From the NCBI GenBank assembly GCA_023150615.1, contig JAKLKO010000003.1, positions 1 to 64,000 of the forward strand: 64,000 nucleotides of DNA, in the 5' to 3' direction. A model generated the notes under the pieces. It searched no databases. It was not told where the DNA came from and worked only from the letters and a program-made list of their open reading frames with translations. A program made the position numbers and the translations under genes. Below are positions 17,882 through 27,987 of this stretch, piece after piece; positions within the stretch are counted from its first letter, which is position 1; each line of letters opens with the position of its first letter. The DNA is from Phycisphaerae bacterium (GTDB lineage Bacteria; Planctomycetota; Phycisphaerae; UBA1845; UTPLA1).

Positions 17882-17893
17882 CCGGCGGCGTGG

Positions 17894-19069
17894 CTACTCG
17901 ACGCGCTTAAGCCACCGGACGATCGCGGCGAAGTCTTCAGACCAGGCGCTCGACGTCCGACGCGACAGGAACGCGTCGAACAGCAGGTCGATCGTCGCGA
18001 TGAGATGGCGGACCTGCTCGACGCGATCGGCCGGCATCGGCGGCGATGCCTCGTCCTCGCCCTCCAGCGTTGGCAGCACGGCCGACGAAACGCGCATCGA
18101 ATCCGCCGAAAGCGAGAACTCGTACTGCCGCCCTTCGCGCGACACGACCAGACCCGCGCGGCGCGGAAGCTTCCCGCCGCGGATCGCGCGGTGCGCCTCG
18201 GGCAGGCGCGCCGGGCCATCGCAGACGATGGTCGTCCGACCGTTGCGGGCCCACGGGCACTCGAGCACGAGCTGCTTGACGATGACGACGGCCGCGTCGC
18301 TCTTGTCGCCGAGCGCAATCGTGTCCGAGCGCTCGGCGAGGTGCCACCACAGCCAGATGAGGAACTCGTTGCCGAGAAAGTCGCGCGAGGCCGGATCATG
18401 CATCGTCCAATACACGAACGCGCTGCCGTCGCCCTCCGGGTTCTTCACGAACGGCGCGGGCGTCGCCTGCTCGACCGCGCGGCTCGCGCCGCGCAACTCG
18501 GCGAGACGGTAGGCGAGCCGGCCGGCGGTGATAAGCTCCAGCCGCTTGCCGAAGGTCTCGCGGTAAAGCGGATGCAGATGTTCAAAGACGCTCTCGGCCG
18601 ACGCGGCGATCAGGAGCGTGTCGCCGCAGCCGTCGATCAGCACGGGAAACTGGCGCATGCGGTGGAAGCGGCCCTGTCGGATCTCCGTCTCGGCGCGGTG
18701 CTGTGCGGCCTCGCGCGCGGCCTGCCGCTGCCGCGCGGCGGGTACGGCGCGACCCTCGCGCCCGCGCTGCAGGGCTTCGAGTTCCATGCGGACGTAGGCG
18801 CGCATGATCTCGGGCGGGACCCGGGCCGTATCGATCCGCAGTGCGACGTGGATCGCGTCGCCGATGAAGTTCTTCGCTTCGCTGAAGGCGCGGTCGAGGA
18901 TGTGATCGCCGCCGATCCAGCCGGCCTCGACGCGGTCGGAGCGCATCTCGCGCTGCCGGCCGATTCCGTGCTCGGACAGTTTCTCGAGCAGCGCGGCGTC
19001 GAGTCGCTTCGGCGCGCCGCCGACGATGGAAAACCGGGTGAACGACGCCGAGCCGGCGAGAAATCCCAC
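17894..19069 (-). CDS. RdgC-like recombination-associated protein
   Basis: About 391 residues from GTG 19069, chosen because AGGAGG lies seven bases upstream; it begins MGFLAGSASFTRF. The FTRF start, ALRIDTARVPPEIMRAYV, a charged Lys/Arg/Gln-rich helix, YRETFGKRLELI and the FLGNEFLIWLWWHL motif match what I know of the RdgC family (the longer form found outside Gammaproteobacteria). RdgC in E. coli forms a ring that binds DNA and limits RecA-dependent recombination. No recombination genes are adjacent. Assignment is by remembered family pattern and needs a profile search. Confidence 0.6.
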   Translation of the reverse strand: MGFLAGSASFTRFSIVGGAPKRLDAALLEKLSEHGIGRQREMRSDRVEAGWIGGDHILDRAFSEAKNFIGDAIHVALRIDTARVPPEIMRAYVRMELEALQRGREGRAVPAARQRQAAREAAQHRAETEIRQGRFHRMRQFPVLIDGCGDTLLIAASAESVFEHLHPLYRETFGKRLELITAGRLAYRLAELRGASRAVEQATPAPFVKNPEGDGSAFVYWTMHDPASRDFLGNEFLIWLWWHLAERSDTIALGDKSDAAVVIVKQLVLECPWARNGRTTIVCDGPARLPEAHRAIRGGKLPRRAGLVVSREGRQYEFSLSADSMRVSSAVLPTLEGEDEASPPMPADRVEQVRHLIATIDLLFDAFLSRRTSSAWSEDFAAIVRWLKRVE

Positions 19070-19249
19070 CGCGCTTCCTCCTCTCCGTGACGCGGGGCCG
19101 ATGCTAGTCAGTCCGCGCGGCACCGTCAAAGTGAAACCGACCGTCGCGAATCCATGGTGAAATCATGTTCGGCCCGCGATATGATCCGGGTGCGAGTCGG
19201 CGCGGCGTGGCGCGCGAGTCCATCCACATAAAGTCACAGGAACTCACAC

Positions 19250-20410
19250 ATGATCGCGGCCGAATCCATCCGTTGCATCGCACTGTTGGCCTGCGTCGCA
19301 ATCCACTCCAACGCCGATCCGCCGATGCCCGCGGCCGCGCTTCCGCCCGAACTGGCCCGCGATGTCCGCGCGGCGATGAACCGCGGCTTCGACTATCTGA
19401 AGGCCGCGCAGGATGCGCAGGGCGGCTGGACGCCGAAGTACGGCCCGGCGATAACCGCGCTGGTGGCGAAGGCCTTCGCGCAGGATCCCGGCTACGGACC
19501 GCGGCACGCGATCGTGACGCGCTCGACGCAGCGTGTGCTCGACTTTCGCCAGAAGGACGGCGGCATCTATACGCCGCAGATGAACCTCGCGAACTACCAG
19601 ACCTCCGTCGCACTGCTGCTGCTGGCGAGCCTGAATGACCTGTCGGTCGAGCCGGCGGTTCGCGATGCGCAAAAGTTCCTGACGCGGCTTCAGTTCGACG
19701 AGTCCGAACGCATCGACCTGTCCAATCCGTGGTACGGCGGCGCGGGCTATACCGAGTCGAAGCGGCCGGACCTGTCCAACACGCAGATGATGATCGAGGC
19801 GCTTCACGAAAGCGGGTTGCCCGCGAGCGATCCGGCGTATCAGCGGGCGCTGAGGTTCATCACGCGGTGCCAGAACCTCAGCGCGACGAACGACCAGCCG
19901 TTCGCGAAGCACTCGAACGACGGCGGGTTCATCTATAGTGCGGCGAACGAGGGCGAGAGCAAGGCCAGCGAGGACGTCCGCGAGCGGCCGGTCCGCGAAC
20001 TGCGCTCCTATGGCTCGATGACCTATGCGGGCTTCAAGAGCATGCTGTACGCGAAAGTCGACCGGAACGACGCGCGGGTCCGCGCCGCGTACGACTGGAT
20101 TCGCAATCACTACACGCTCGACGCAAATGCAAACATGCCCGCGGCGCAGTCGAAGCAGGGGTTGTACTACTATTACCACGTCTTCGCGCGGGCGCTCGAT
20201 GCGTGGGGCGAGCCGACGCTCACCGATGCGCAGGGTCGCGTTCATCACTGGCGGATCGAACTCTGCCGGAAACTGATCTCGCTTCAGCGCGCCGATGGAT
20301 CCTGGGTCAACGACGCGGATCGATGGAACGAAGGGGACCCGAACTATGTCACGGCGCTGGCGATCCTGTCGCTTCAGACGGCCGCCGGACCGGCGCGGTC
20401 GTCGCGGTGA
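19250..20410 (+). CDS. Exported squalene-cyclase/prenyltransferase-repeat protein
   Basis: A 386-residue protein with a signal peptide (IRCIALLACVAIHSNA) and several alpha/alpha-barrel repeats of the terpene-cyclase/prenyltransferase type, seen as AMNRGFDYLKAAQDAQGGWT, TSVALLLLASL, LSNTQMMIEALHESGL, YGSMTYAGFKSMLYAKVDR and LISLQRADGSWVND. It lacks the DxDD acid motif of squalene-hopene cyclase, so a catalytic role in hopanoid synthesis is unlikely. Proteins of this kind are common in planctomycetes and have no established function. The strand runs clear of neighbours on both sides. Confidence 0.85.
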   Translation: MIAAESIRCIALLACVAIHSNADPPMPAAALPPELARDVRAAMNRGFDYLKAAQDAQGGWTPKYGPAITALVAKAFAQDPGYGPRHAIVTRSTQRVLDFRQKDGGIYTPQMNLANYQTSVALLLLASLNDLSVEPAVRDAQKFLTRLQFDESERIDLSNPWYGGAGYTESKRPDLSNTQMMIEALHESGLPASDPAYQRALRFITRCQNLSATNDQPFAKHSNDGGFIYSAANEGESKASEDVRERPVRELRSYGSMTYAGFKSMLYAKVDRNDARVRAAYDWIRNHYTLDANANMPAAQSKQGLYYYYHVFARALDAWGEPTLTDAQGRVHHWRIELCRKLISLQRADGSWVNDADRWNEGDPNYVTALAILSLQTAAGPARSSR

Positions 20411-20579
20411 CATGCTTGCAACTGAGTTCCGGATCGGCGACAGTGCCGCGCGAGACGATGGAATTCCGCTCATGGTCGCCGATGTGAGCTGACGACGGGA
20501 GCGGCGGCGCGGCATTTGAACGGACAGTTCGACAGTGGCGTGCCTGAAATCCCGCGCGGAAATCCGCGCAAAACGGCCC

Positions 20580-20620
20580 TTGACAGCGCCGCGGCAAAGT
20601 GACAAATTGTGACACTTTGC
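20580..20620 (+). promoter_or_regulatory. Putative promoter with embedded operator palindrome
   Basis: TTGACA at 20580-20585 is a consensus -35. With 16-17 bases spacing the -10 would be the weak ACAAAT/CAAATT near 20602-20608. Across it lies an inverted repeat with eight-base perfect arms (GCAAAGTG at 20594-20601 and CACTTTGC at 20613-20620). GTGACA occurs twice in direct orientation exactly 10 bases apart (20599 and 20609). A regulator binding there would block the promoter. The next gene, a small basic protein at 20661, is the obvious target and possibly the regulator itself. Confidence 0.5.
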
Positions 20621-20660
20621 GGCGCGGCGAAAACGGAAGCACTCGGAAGGAGTTCAACAC

Positions 20661-20966
20661 ATGGCGAAACGAACGATGAGTCCCGCGGCCCTGAAGCGAA
20701 TCAGCGAGGCCGCCAAACGTCGATGGGCGAAGTACCGACAGATGAAGGCGGCGGGAAAGCTGCCGCAGACCAAGTCGATCTGGACACCGGCCAAGCGCGC
20801 CGAGCAGGCCCGAAAGATCCGCGCCGCGCTCGCCCGCAAGCGCGGTCGCCCGGCCGCGGCGGCGGCGACGGGTAACCTCGCCGGCGAGTCGACCGATGCC
20901 CTGATCACGCTGCGACGCCGGATCGACCAGGAGCTGGCCGACCGGCTGGTGCGCGGGACCGCGTAG
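20661..20966 (+). CDS. Small basic protein, putative DNA-binding (NUMOD3-like repeats)
   Basis: A 101-residue protein with about 25 percent Lys plus Arg, preceded by a strong GGAAGGAG site. The N-terminus has SPAALKRISEAAKRRWAKYR and a second similar basic helix (WTPAKRAEQARKIRAALARK), recalling the NUMOD3/modular DNA-binding helices of homing-endonuclease-type proteins. An AT-hook-like RGRP follows at about residue 72. An Ala-rich linker leads to a C-terminal coiled-coil-prone helix (LITLRRRIDQELADRLV). No nuclease domain is present. The palindromic operator-like promoter upstream suggests self-regulation. Reality of the gene is well supported; function is inference. Confidence 0.7.
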   Translation: MAKRTMSPAALKRISEAAKRRWAKYRQMKAAGKLPQTKSIWTPAKRAEQARKIRAALARKRGRPAAAAATGNLAGESTDALITLRRRIDQELADRLVRGTA

Positions 20967-21128
20967 TTCGGGCCGATGATCGCACGGCGGTTCGCGAAGC
21001 GACCTTCGCTCGGCACGAATCGCCGGGGCGACCGGTGGCGCACAGGCCGCACGGTCGAGATTGACACGTGACGACTCGGGCGCGTCGGCGTCTGCCGATG
21101 CGCCCGGGTCGCTCTCTTGCGCAGCGCG

Positions 21129-21953
21129 TCAGTCGATCACGATCCGGCTCGGATCGAACGATGGCTTGGGATAGGCGAGCGGGAGCGACTCGATCGTCTC
21201 GACGAGCACCTGCGTCACGAGCAGGTTGCGGAACCAGTGGTGCTCGGCGGGAACGACGTACCACGGCGCGGCGGCGGTCGAGCAGCGGTTGAGGACTTCT
21301 TCATACGCTTGCTGATAGTCGTCCCAGCGGGCGCGCTCCGCGACGTCCTGCGGATCGAATTTCCACTGCTTCGCCGGATCATGCAGCCTCCGCAACAGAC
21401 GCTCGCGCTGATAGTCGCGCGAGATGTGGAGCAGGAACTTGACGATCCGCGTTCCCTCGTCGAACAGCATCCGCTCGAAGGTATTGATGTGCTCGAAGCG
21501 GGGCTTCCAGCGCTCACTCGGGACCAGCTTCTTCACCCGCGCCACCAGGACGTCCTCATAGTGCGAACGGTTGAAGACCGCGAAGTGACCCAGGCGCGGC
21601 GTGTGTTGGTGAATCCGCCATAGAAAGTCGTGGCGGAGCTCCACGTCGTTCGGCGCCTTGAAGCTCGTTACGCGGCAGCCGGCCGGATTCACGCCGCCGA
21701 ACACGTCGCGGATCGTTCCATCTTTGCCTCCGGTGTCCATGGCCTGAAAGACCACGCACAGGGCGAATCGTCCGTCGGCGTAGAACAACTGTTGCAGCTC
21801 GATCAGCCGCGCGTGCGCGCGCTCGAAGGCCGCCTTGCCCGCGTCCTTCTCGAGGCCGCCGTCGTCATCGGTCTTCACGTCGCGGAGTCGAAAGCGGTCC
21901 TTGCGCTTCTCCTCCCGTCCCACGCAGTATTTCGACGTATCGAGCCGGGACAT
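21129..21953 (-). CDS. ppk2: Polyphosphate kinase 2 family protein
   Basis: A 274-residue protein from ATG 21953 (MSRLDTSKYCVGREEKRKDR). The PPK2 core has the Walker A-like FQAMDTGGKDGTIRDVFGGVNP, then the Walker B/lid region FNRSHYEDVLVARVKK, the basic KFLLHISRDYQRERLLRR lid, and the closing APWYVVPAEHHWFRNLLVTQ. These enzymes transfer phosphate between polyphosphate and nucleoside mono- or diphosphates; the subclass (ADP- or AMP-phosphorylating) cannot be decided by eye. No ppk1 or ppx gene is adjacent. Longer in-frame antisense extension opposite the proline dehydrogenase is a shadow. Confidence 0.92.
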   Translation of the reverse strand: MSRLDTSKYCVGREEKRKDRFRLRDVKTDDDGGLEKDAGKAAFERAHARLIELQQLFYADGRFALCVVFQAMDTGGKDGTIRDVFGGVNPAGCRVTSFKAPNDVELRHDFLWRIHQHTPRLGHFAVFNRSHYEDVLVARVKKLVPSERWKPRFEHINTFERMLFDEGTRIVKFLLHISRDYQRERLLRRLHDPAKQWKFDPQDVAERARWDDYQQAYEEVLNRCSTAAAPWYVVPAEHHWFRNLLVTQVLVETIESLPLAYPKPSFDPSRIVID

Positions 21954-22202
21954 GGTGCCCTCCTGCCGGCCGAAAGCGCGGGTGCGATCGGCGGTCGCGG
22001 ATCCACGCCCGCAATGCCGGTCATCGCATAGCCGCAACACCATCGTATCGCGCCCGGCGCGACAACCCAGCCGGGAAATCGCGTGGGCGGTCGGGCGGTT
22101 GCGGCGCGCAATCGGCGGCCCTACAGTCCCGTGCGAATCGAGGACGCACGCGCGATCGGCGGCCTCGCTGCTCAAGGACCTCGCGTGGTACGTCGCTGTC
22201 CC

Positions 22203-23579
22203 ATGAACATTGAACCCCTCGTGCAGCGGATCGGGCGCGAGATCTTCGCGCACGCGCGGCGGGCCGCGCCCGGCGTGCTCGAGCAGGGCTGGTGGCAGCA
22301 GCGCGGACTGGAATGGACGATGCGCCATGAGCACCTCAAGGCGCGCCTTTTCGAGTTCATCGGTTCGCTGCCCGGCCAGCCGAATGCGGCGGCCGTCGCG
22401 CGATCGCTGCGCGATCACCTGTGCTCGAACGGCGACGACCTGCCCTGGCCGCTGCGGCTGGCGGTCGACTTCGATGACGAGCATTCGTGGCACGCGCGGC
22501 TGTCGGCGTGGGCTGCGACGATGGCGGCGCATCGCATGGCGCGACAGTTCATTGTCGGCAGCACACCGCACGAGGCGCTGGCCACGGTCGGCGGCATGCG
22601 CCGGTACGGGCGCTGCGCGACGCTCGACATCCTCGGCGAGGACGTGTCGAACGACACCATCGCGGAGGGCTTTTGCCGCCGCTATCTCGATCTGATCGAG
22701 GCCCTCTCGGCCGTCGCTCCGACGTGGCGGTACGACGCGCTGCTGGACGATGCGCCCTTCGGACTGCTGCCGCGGAGCAACGTCAGCGTGAAGCTCTCGG
22801 CACTGTCGCCGAACTTCTCGCCGCATCGCCGGCCGATCGACGTGATGCTCGTGCGCGAGCGGCTGCGGCGGATCGTCCGCGCGGCCCGCGACGGCGGCGG
22901 GTTCATCAACGTCGACATGGAACATTTCGTCCTGCGCGACGCGACGCTCGCGGTGTTCGAGGCAATCTTCAGTGAGCCGGAGTTCCGCGACTGGCCGCAC
23001 GCCGGCATCGTCATACAGGCGTACCTGCGCGACAGCCGCGGCGATCTCGATCGCGTGCTGGCATGGGTGCGTCGCCGGGGGACGCCGATCACCGTGCGGC
23101 TCGTGAAGGGCGCGTACTGGGACTACGAAACGGCGGCGGCCGAGCGCGAGAGTCGCGAGAGTCCGGTGTGGGCGGAGAAGTGGGAGTCTGATGCGCAGTT
23201 CGAGGCGCTGACGCGGGTGATGCTGGAGAACTCGGCGTGGGTCCGCCCGGCGTTCGGAAGCCACAACATCCGCAGCATCGCCGTGGCGCTCGCGTGCGAG
23301 CAGGCGCTGGCGCTGCCGCCGCGAACGGTCGAGCTGCAGATGCTGTACGGCATGGGTGATCCGCTCAAGGACGCGGTCGTCGCGATGAAGCAGCGGTTGC
23401 GGGTGTACTGTCCGATGGGCGCATGGGTCCCGGGCGTGGCCTACCTCGTGCGCCGACTGCTCGAGAACACGGCCAACGAGTCGTTCCTGCGCCAGGGCTT
23501 CGCCGAGGGCATCAGCGAGGCCGTCCTGCTCCAGCCGCCGCAGCGCCTTGCCAAGCCGGCCGCGGATCGCCGAGAATGA
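22203..23579 (+). CDS. Proline dehydrogenase (stand-alone PutA N-terminal-type)
   Basis: A 458-residue FAD-dependent TIM-barrel enzyme. Key segments are NVSVKLSALSPNFSPH, the active-site strand FINVDMEHFVLRD, IVIQAYLRDSRGDLDRVLAW, ITVRLVKGAYWDYETA and the C-terminal RRLLENTANESFLRQGF with substrate-binding Arg-Arg. The N-terminal 130 residues correspond to the helical arm region of PutA, but there is no P5C dehydrogenase domain, and none is encoded next to it. It oxidises proline to pyrroline-5-carboxylate and passes electrons to quinone. pckA begins 61 bases downstream on the same strand, suggesting co-expression of proline breakdown and gluconeogenesis. Confidence 0.93.
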   Translation: MNIEPLVQRIGREIFAHARRAAPGVLEQGWWQQRGLEWTMRHEHLKARLFEFIGSLPGQPNAAAVARSLRDHLCSNGDDLPWPLRLAVDFDDEHSWHARLSAWAATMAAHRMARQFIVGSTPHEALATVGGMRRYGRCATLDILGEDVSNDTIAEGFCRRYLDLIEALSAVAPTWRYDALLDDAPFGLLPRSNVSVKLSALSPNFSPHRRPIDVMLVRERLRRIVRAARDGGGFINVDMEHFVLRDATLAVFEAIFSEPEFRDWPHAGIVIQAYLRDSRGDLDRVLAWVRRRGTPITVRLVKGAYWDYETAAAERESRESPVWAEKWESDAQFEALTRVMLENSAWVRPAFGSHNIRSIAVALACEQALALPPRTVELQMLYGMGDPLKDAVVAMKQRLRVYCPMGAWVPGVAYLVRRLLENTANESFLRQGFAEGISEAVLLQPPQRLAKPAADRRE

Positions 23580-23640
23580 ACCGCTCTCCGCAATCCGCCC
23601 GGCCGGTCGACGATCGGGCGATGTCGGTCGGGAGCGCCGC

Positions 23641-25251
<1,611 letters not shown>

Positions 25252-25296
25252 CCCGGCCATCCCGTCTCGGGCACGCCCGTGACCCGACGGGCCACG

Positions 25297-26949
25297 CTAC
25301 TTGCGAAGACTCAACTCAATACCAGACGAGACGACGACCGAGCCCGGGAGGGTGAGCGTGCCGTTGTTCGCATCGAGCCATTCACGGAGCCACTCGCCAC
25401 CGACCTGAAGCGAATGGCTGACCAACTGCACCGCCGGGACCTTGAGCCGCGGATCGCCTGTCGCCGCGAGCCAGGCCGCGCGATCGATGGTGGAATTCGT
25501 GTAGATCCAGACCGTGTCGGGTCGCAGCGCCAGCGCCTCTTTCAGCAGCCCGGCCGGATCGGCCGTTCCGCTCTCGGGCCGCAGCGCATCGAGGCGATCG
25601 TACGCGCGGATCTTCTGTTCGTTCGTGGCGAGGACCGGCTCCGGCTCCGGACCGACGAACCGCCGGCCATCGACGACGGCCAGCACAGCGAAGCGCTGGT
25701 GCGGCTCCAGCAGGTGGACCTGCTCCTTGACGGCGGCGCGCTGCGTTTCGAACTCGTCGCTTCGCGCCGTCGAACAATCCATCGCGAACACCACGCAGCG
25801 CGCGAAGAAATCGAGCGGCAGTTGCACGTGCGTCGTCGCGTGCTGCACCGCACTCGGCAGCAGCGCCCGGCCGTAGTACGCGCCCGGCACGAGGCCCTCG
25901 AGCGCGATCGGCCGCGCCAACTCCCCAGGTGAGAGCGTGACCGTCTGCGGCGATCGACCGACGCGCCGACCGTTGACACGCAGCTCGCCGCCGGGCGGAA
26001 TCGTGTGAATCACGATCCGCGTGTCGGCCGGACGGAGCGACAAATGAGTCTTGAGCAGCCCGCCGGGCTTTTCCGGAACGTCCACCTCCTGCTGAACCGG
26101 ATCGAACTTCTCGACCGCGGCGGAAACCGTGATGCGCTTGCCTCTGAGCGATTCATCGAGCGCGATCGTCAGCGGCGACAGGCCGCGCTCCTCGCCGTTG
26201 AGGCGGACCATCGCGCCGGGCGGGTCGGTCGATATCTGGAGCTGGGGCGGCTGCGGCGTCAGGAACAGCTCGACCTGGCCGGTCTGGCCGGGCGGAGGCA
26301 ATGCCAACTCCTGCACGGCCGGTTGATAGCCGGCCAGCCGTGCCTGCAATCGCACCGGCGCTTCGCGCTCGACGAGCACGCGGGTCGTCAGCGGGCTGAA
26401 GCCCATGAGTTGCTCGCCGATCCAGACTTCCGCGCCGGTCGGGCGCGTTTCGACGTGGAACTCGACCGGCTTGCGGCGCAGGCGAATCTCCATGCCCGCA
26501 AGCCCCGAGTACGCGGACAGTGCGCGGCGCGCCTCGAGGTACGACGGGTGGCGCAGCTCCAGCCAGCGGACATCGGTGTTGTTGCAATCGAGTTGCAGCG
26601 TCAGCCGGCCGGTCTCGGACGTCTTGCCGACCCGCTCGCCGTCGAGGTAGACGTCTACGCCCGGCGGTTCCGAGACCACGATGAATGGAACGGTTGCATC
26701 GTTGCCGAGCGGATCAGACGCGGAGATGGCGATGAAGTAGACGGACAACGCGAGGGCAAGGACGAATCCGCTGACGATTCCGGCTTTCACGGCGATGCGC
26801 TCGCGTCGAAGCTGATCCAGCAGACCGGACGATTCACCCTCCGGCCCGTCGGTCGACGGCGCCGGCCGCGACGCCGCGCGGAGAGCCTGCGGCGATTGGG
26901 TCGCGCCTCTGTTCGAGGGCTGCCCGGCCGAGCGCTCGAGCATCGGCAT
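25297..26949 (-). CDS. Membrane-anchored PEGA-domain protein with C-terminal VWA-like region
   Basis: About 550 residues from ATG 26949, chosen for the GAGGAG site upstream. A Pro/Ser-rich cytoplasmic segment is followed by one transmembrane helix (about 54-76) and three or four PEGA repeats between about 85 and 345 (VSEPPGVDVYLDGERVGKT, ETRPTGAEVWIGEQLMG, STDPPGAMVRLNGEERGLS, TIPPGGELRVNGRRVGRS). The last 190 residues resemble a von Willebrand A-type fold (CVVFAMDCSTARSDEFETQR, TVWIYTNSTIDRAAW), with DCS in place of the usual DxSxS. PEGA domains are surface-layer-like beta modules, so an envelope structural or sensing role is likely. It is convergent with pckA. Confidence 0.8.
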   Translation of the reverse strand: MPMLERSAGQPSNRGATQSPQALRAASRPAPSTDGPEGESSGLLDQLRRERIAVKAGIVSGFVLALALSVYFIAISASDPLGNDATVPFIVVSEPPGVDVYLDGERVGKTSETGRLTLQLDCNNTDVRWLELRHPSYLEARRALSAYSGLAGMEIRLRRKPVEFHVETRPTGAEVWIGEQLMGFSPLTTRVLVEREAPVRLQARLAGYQPAVQELALPPPGQTGQVELFLTPQPPQLQISTDPPGAMVRLNGEERGLSPLTIALDESLRGKRITVSAAVEKFDPVQQEVDVPEKPGGLLKTHLSLRPADTRIVIHTIPPGGELRVNGRRVGRSPQTVTLSPGELARPIALEGLVPGAYYGRALLPSAVQHATTHVQLPLDFFARCVVFAMDCSTARSDEFETQRAAVKEQVHLLEPHQRFAVLAVVDGRRFVGPEPEPVLATNEQKIRAYDRLDALRPESGTADPAGLLKEALALRPDTVWIYTNSTIDRAAWLAATGDPRLKVPAVQLVSHSLQVGGEWLREWLDANNGTLTLPGSVVVSSGIELSLRK

Positions 26950-27036
26950 CCAGGACTCCTCTGGATCGCCCCGACCGTCGCGCACCGTGTCGCAGCGGAA
27001 GCCCACCGGTCCGGTCCGGCCGCAGTGGGATAAACC

Positions 27037-27867
27037 CTAATCCGACAGGTGTGGTATCGACCGTGCGTGTCCCATAACTGAAGCTAACTCGGTCAGCGTG
27101 GCAGGGGCATGGCCGGCGAAGTGATTGTTGGCAAAGACGATAACTTCCGTGTTGGCAGCGACTTTTCGCAGCGCCTCGGCCAGCTCTGCCAGCCTCGAGG
27201 AGCGATCGACGACCACCCGGTCCCACTTCTTGGTGATCTTCTCGATCCCCTCGCGGTCGCCGATCAGGCGGGTATAGACGAACGGCCCGGTCAGGACGTC
27301 GTAGCGCTCGATCATCTCCGGGATCGATGGCATCCAGGCGTGGTCGAGCAGGACGCTGGCGGCGTGGTGCTTGCGGAGCAGCTCGAACCAGTCCTTGCCG
27401 AGCCAGGTCTTGTTTCGGATCTCGACCGCAATCGGGATCTCCTCGTCGGCGACGGAGGCGAGGAAGCGGTCGAGGCGCTCGAAGAACTCCTTGCTGCTTG
27501 GGAAGGCCTGCTTGTTGAAGTAGGCGAACTGGAGCAGCACCGCGCGGAGCTTCTTGCCCAGGCTCTTGACGATTTCGGCGAAGGCACGGAACTCGTCGCG
27601 GCAGCCGAGCAGGACTTTTTCGTGGGTGATGACGCTGGGGACCTTGAGCGTGAACTCGAAGTGGCGCGGCGTGACCGTCCGCCAGCGGTCGACCATCTCG
27701 GCGGTCGGCATGCGGTAAAACGTCGAGTCGACTTCGACGATCGAATAGTGTTCCGCATAAACGGTGAGATAGTCGCTCGACGCGGTGCCGGACGGGTAGA
27801 ACGGGCCGACCCAGTCGTCGTAGCTCCAGCCCGACGTGCCCAGCTTGATCTCGCGTCGCTTCGACAT
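27037..27867 (-). CDS. DUF72 domain-containing protein (YecE-like)
   Basis: A 276-residue TIM-barrel-like protein starting at ATG 27867, with AAGGGA eight bases upstream; upstream in-frame starts are less well placed. DUF72 hallmarks are LGTSGWSYDDWVGPFYP, YAEHYSIVEVDSTFYRMP, FEFTLKVPSVITHEK, LLQFAYFN, IAVEIRNKTWLG and FVYTRLIGDR near the end, with VIVFANNHFAGHAPAT. The family is widespread, fold-related to endonuclease IV-type barrels, and has no firmly established activity. It is 121 bases from the start of nothing else and lies downstream of the beta-helix gene on the same strand. Confidence 0.92.
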   Translation of the reverse strand: MSKRREIKLGTSGWSYDDWVGPFYPSGTASSDYLTVYAEHYSIVEVDSTFYRMPTAEMVDRWRTVTPRHFEFTLKVPSVITHEKVLLGCRDEFRAFAEIVKSLGKKLRAVLLQFAYFNKQAFPSSKEFFERLDRFLASVADEEIPIAVEIRNKTWLGKDWFELLRKHHAASVLLDHAWMPSIPEMIERYDVLTGPFVYTRLIGDREGIEKITKKWDRVVVDRSSRLAELAEALRKVAANTEVIVFANNHFAGHAPATLTELASVMGHARSIPHLSD

Positions 27868-27987
27868 GGCGGCCATCCCTTCGCGCGAATTCGGCGACAA
27901 AACGAACGAATCATCTTAGTGGGAAACCGCAGGATCGGCAATTCGGGCGTGCGGCGCGCGGCGAAGTCCACTCCGCGCAGGCGGGCA

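Noticed and set aside
25255..25300. Imperfect inverted repeat after pckA considered as a terminator
   Set aside because: The arms mismatch and there is no T run on either strand.
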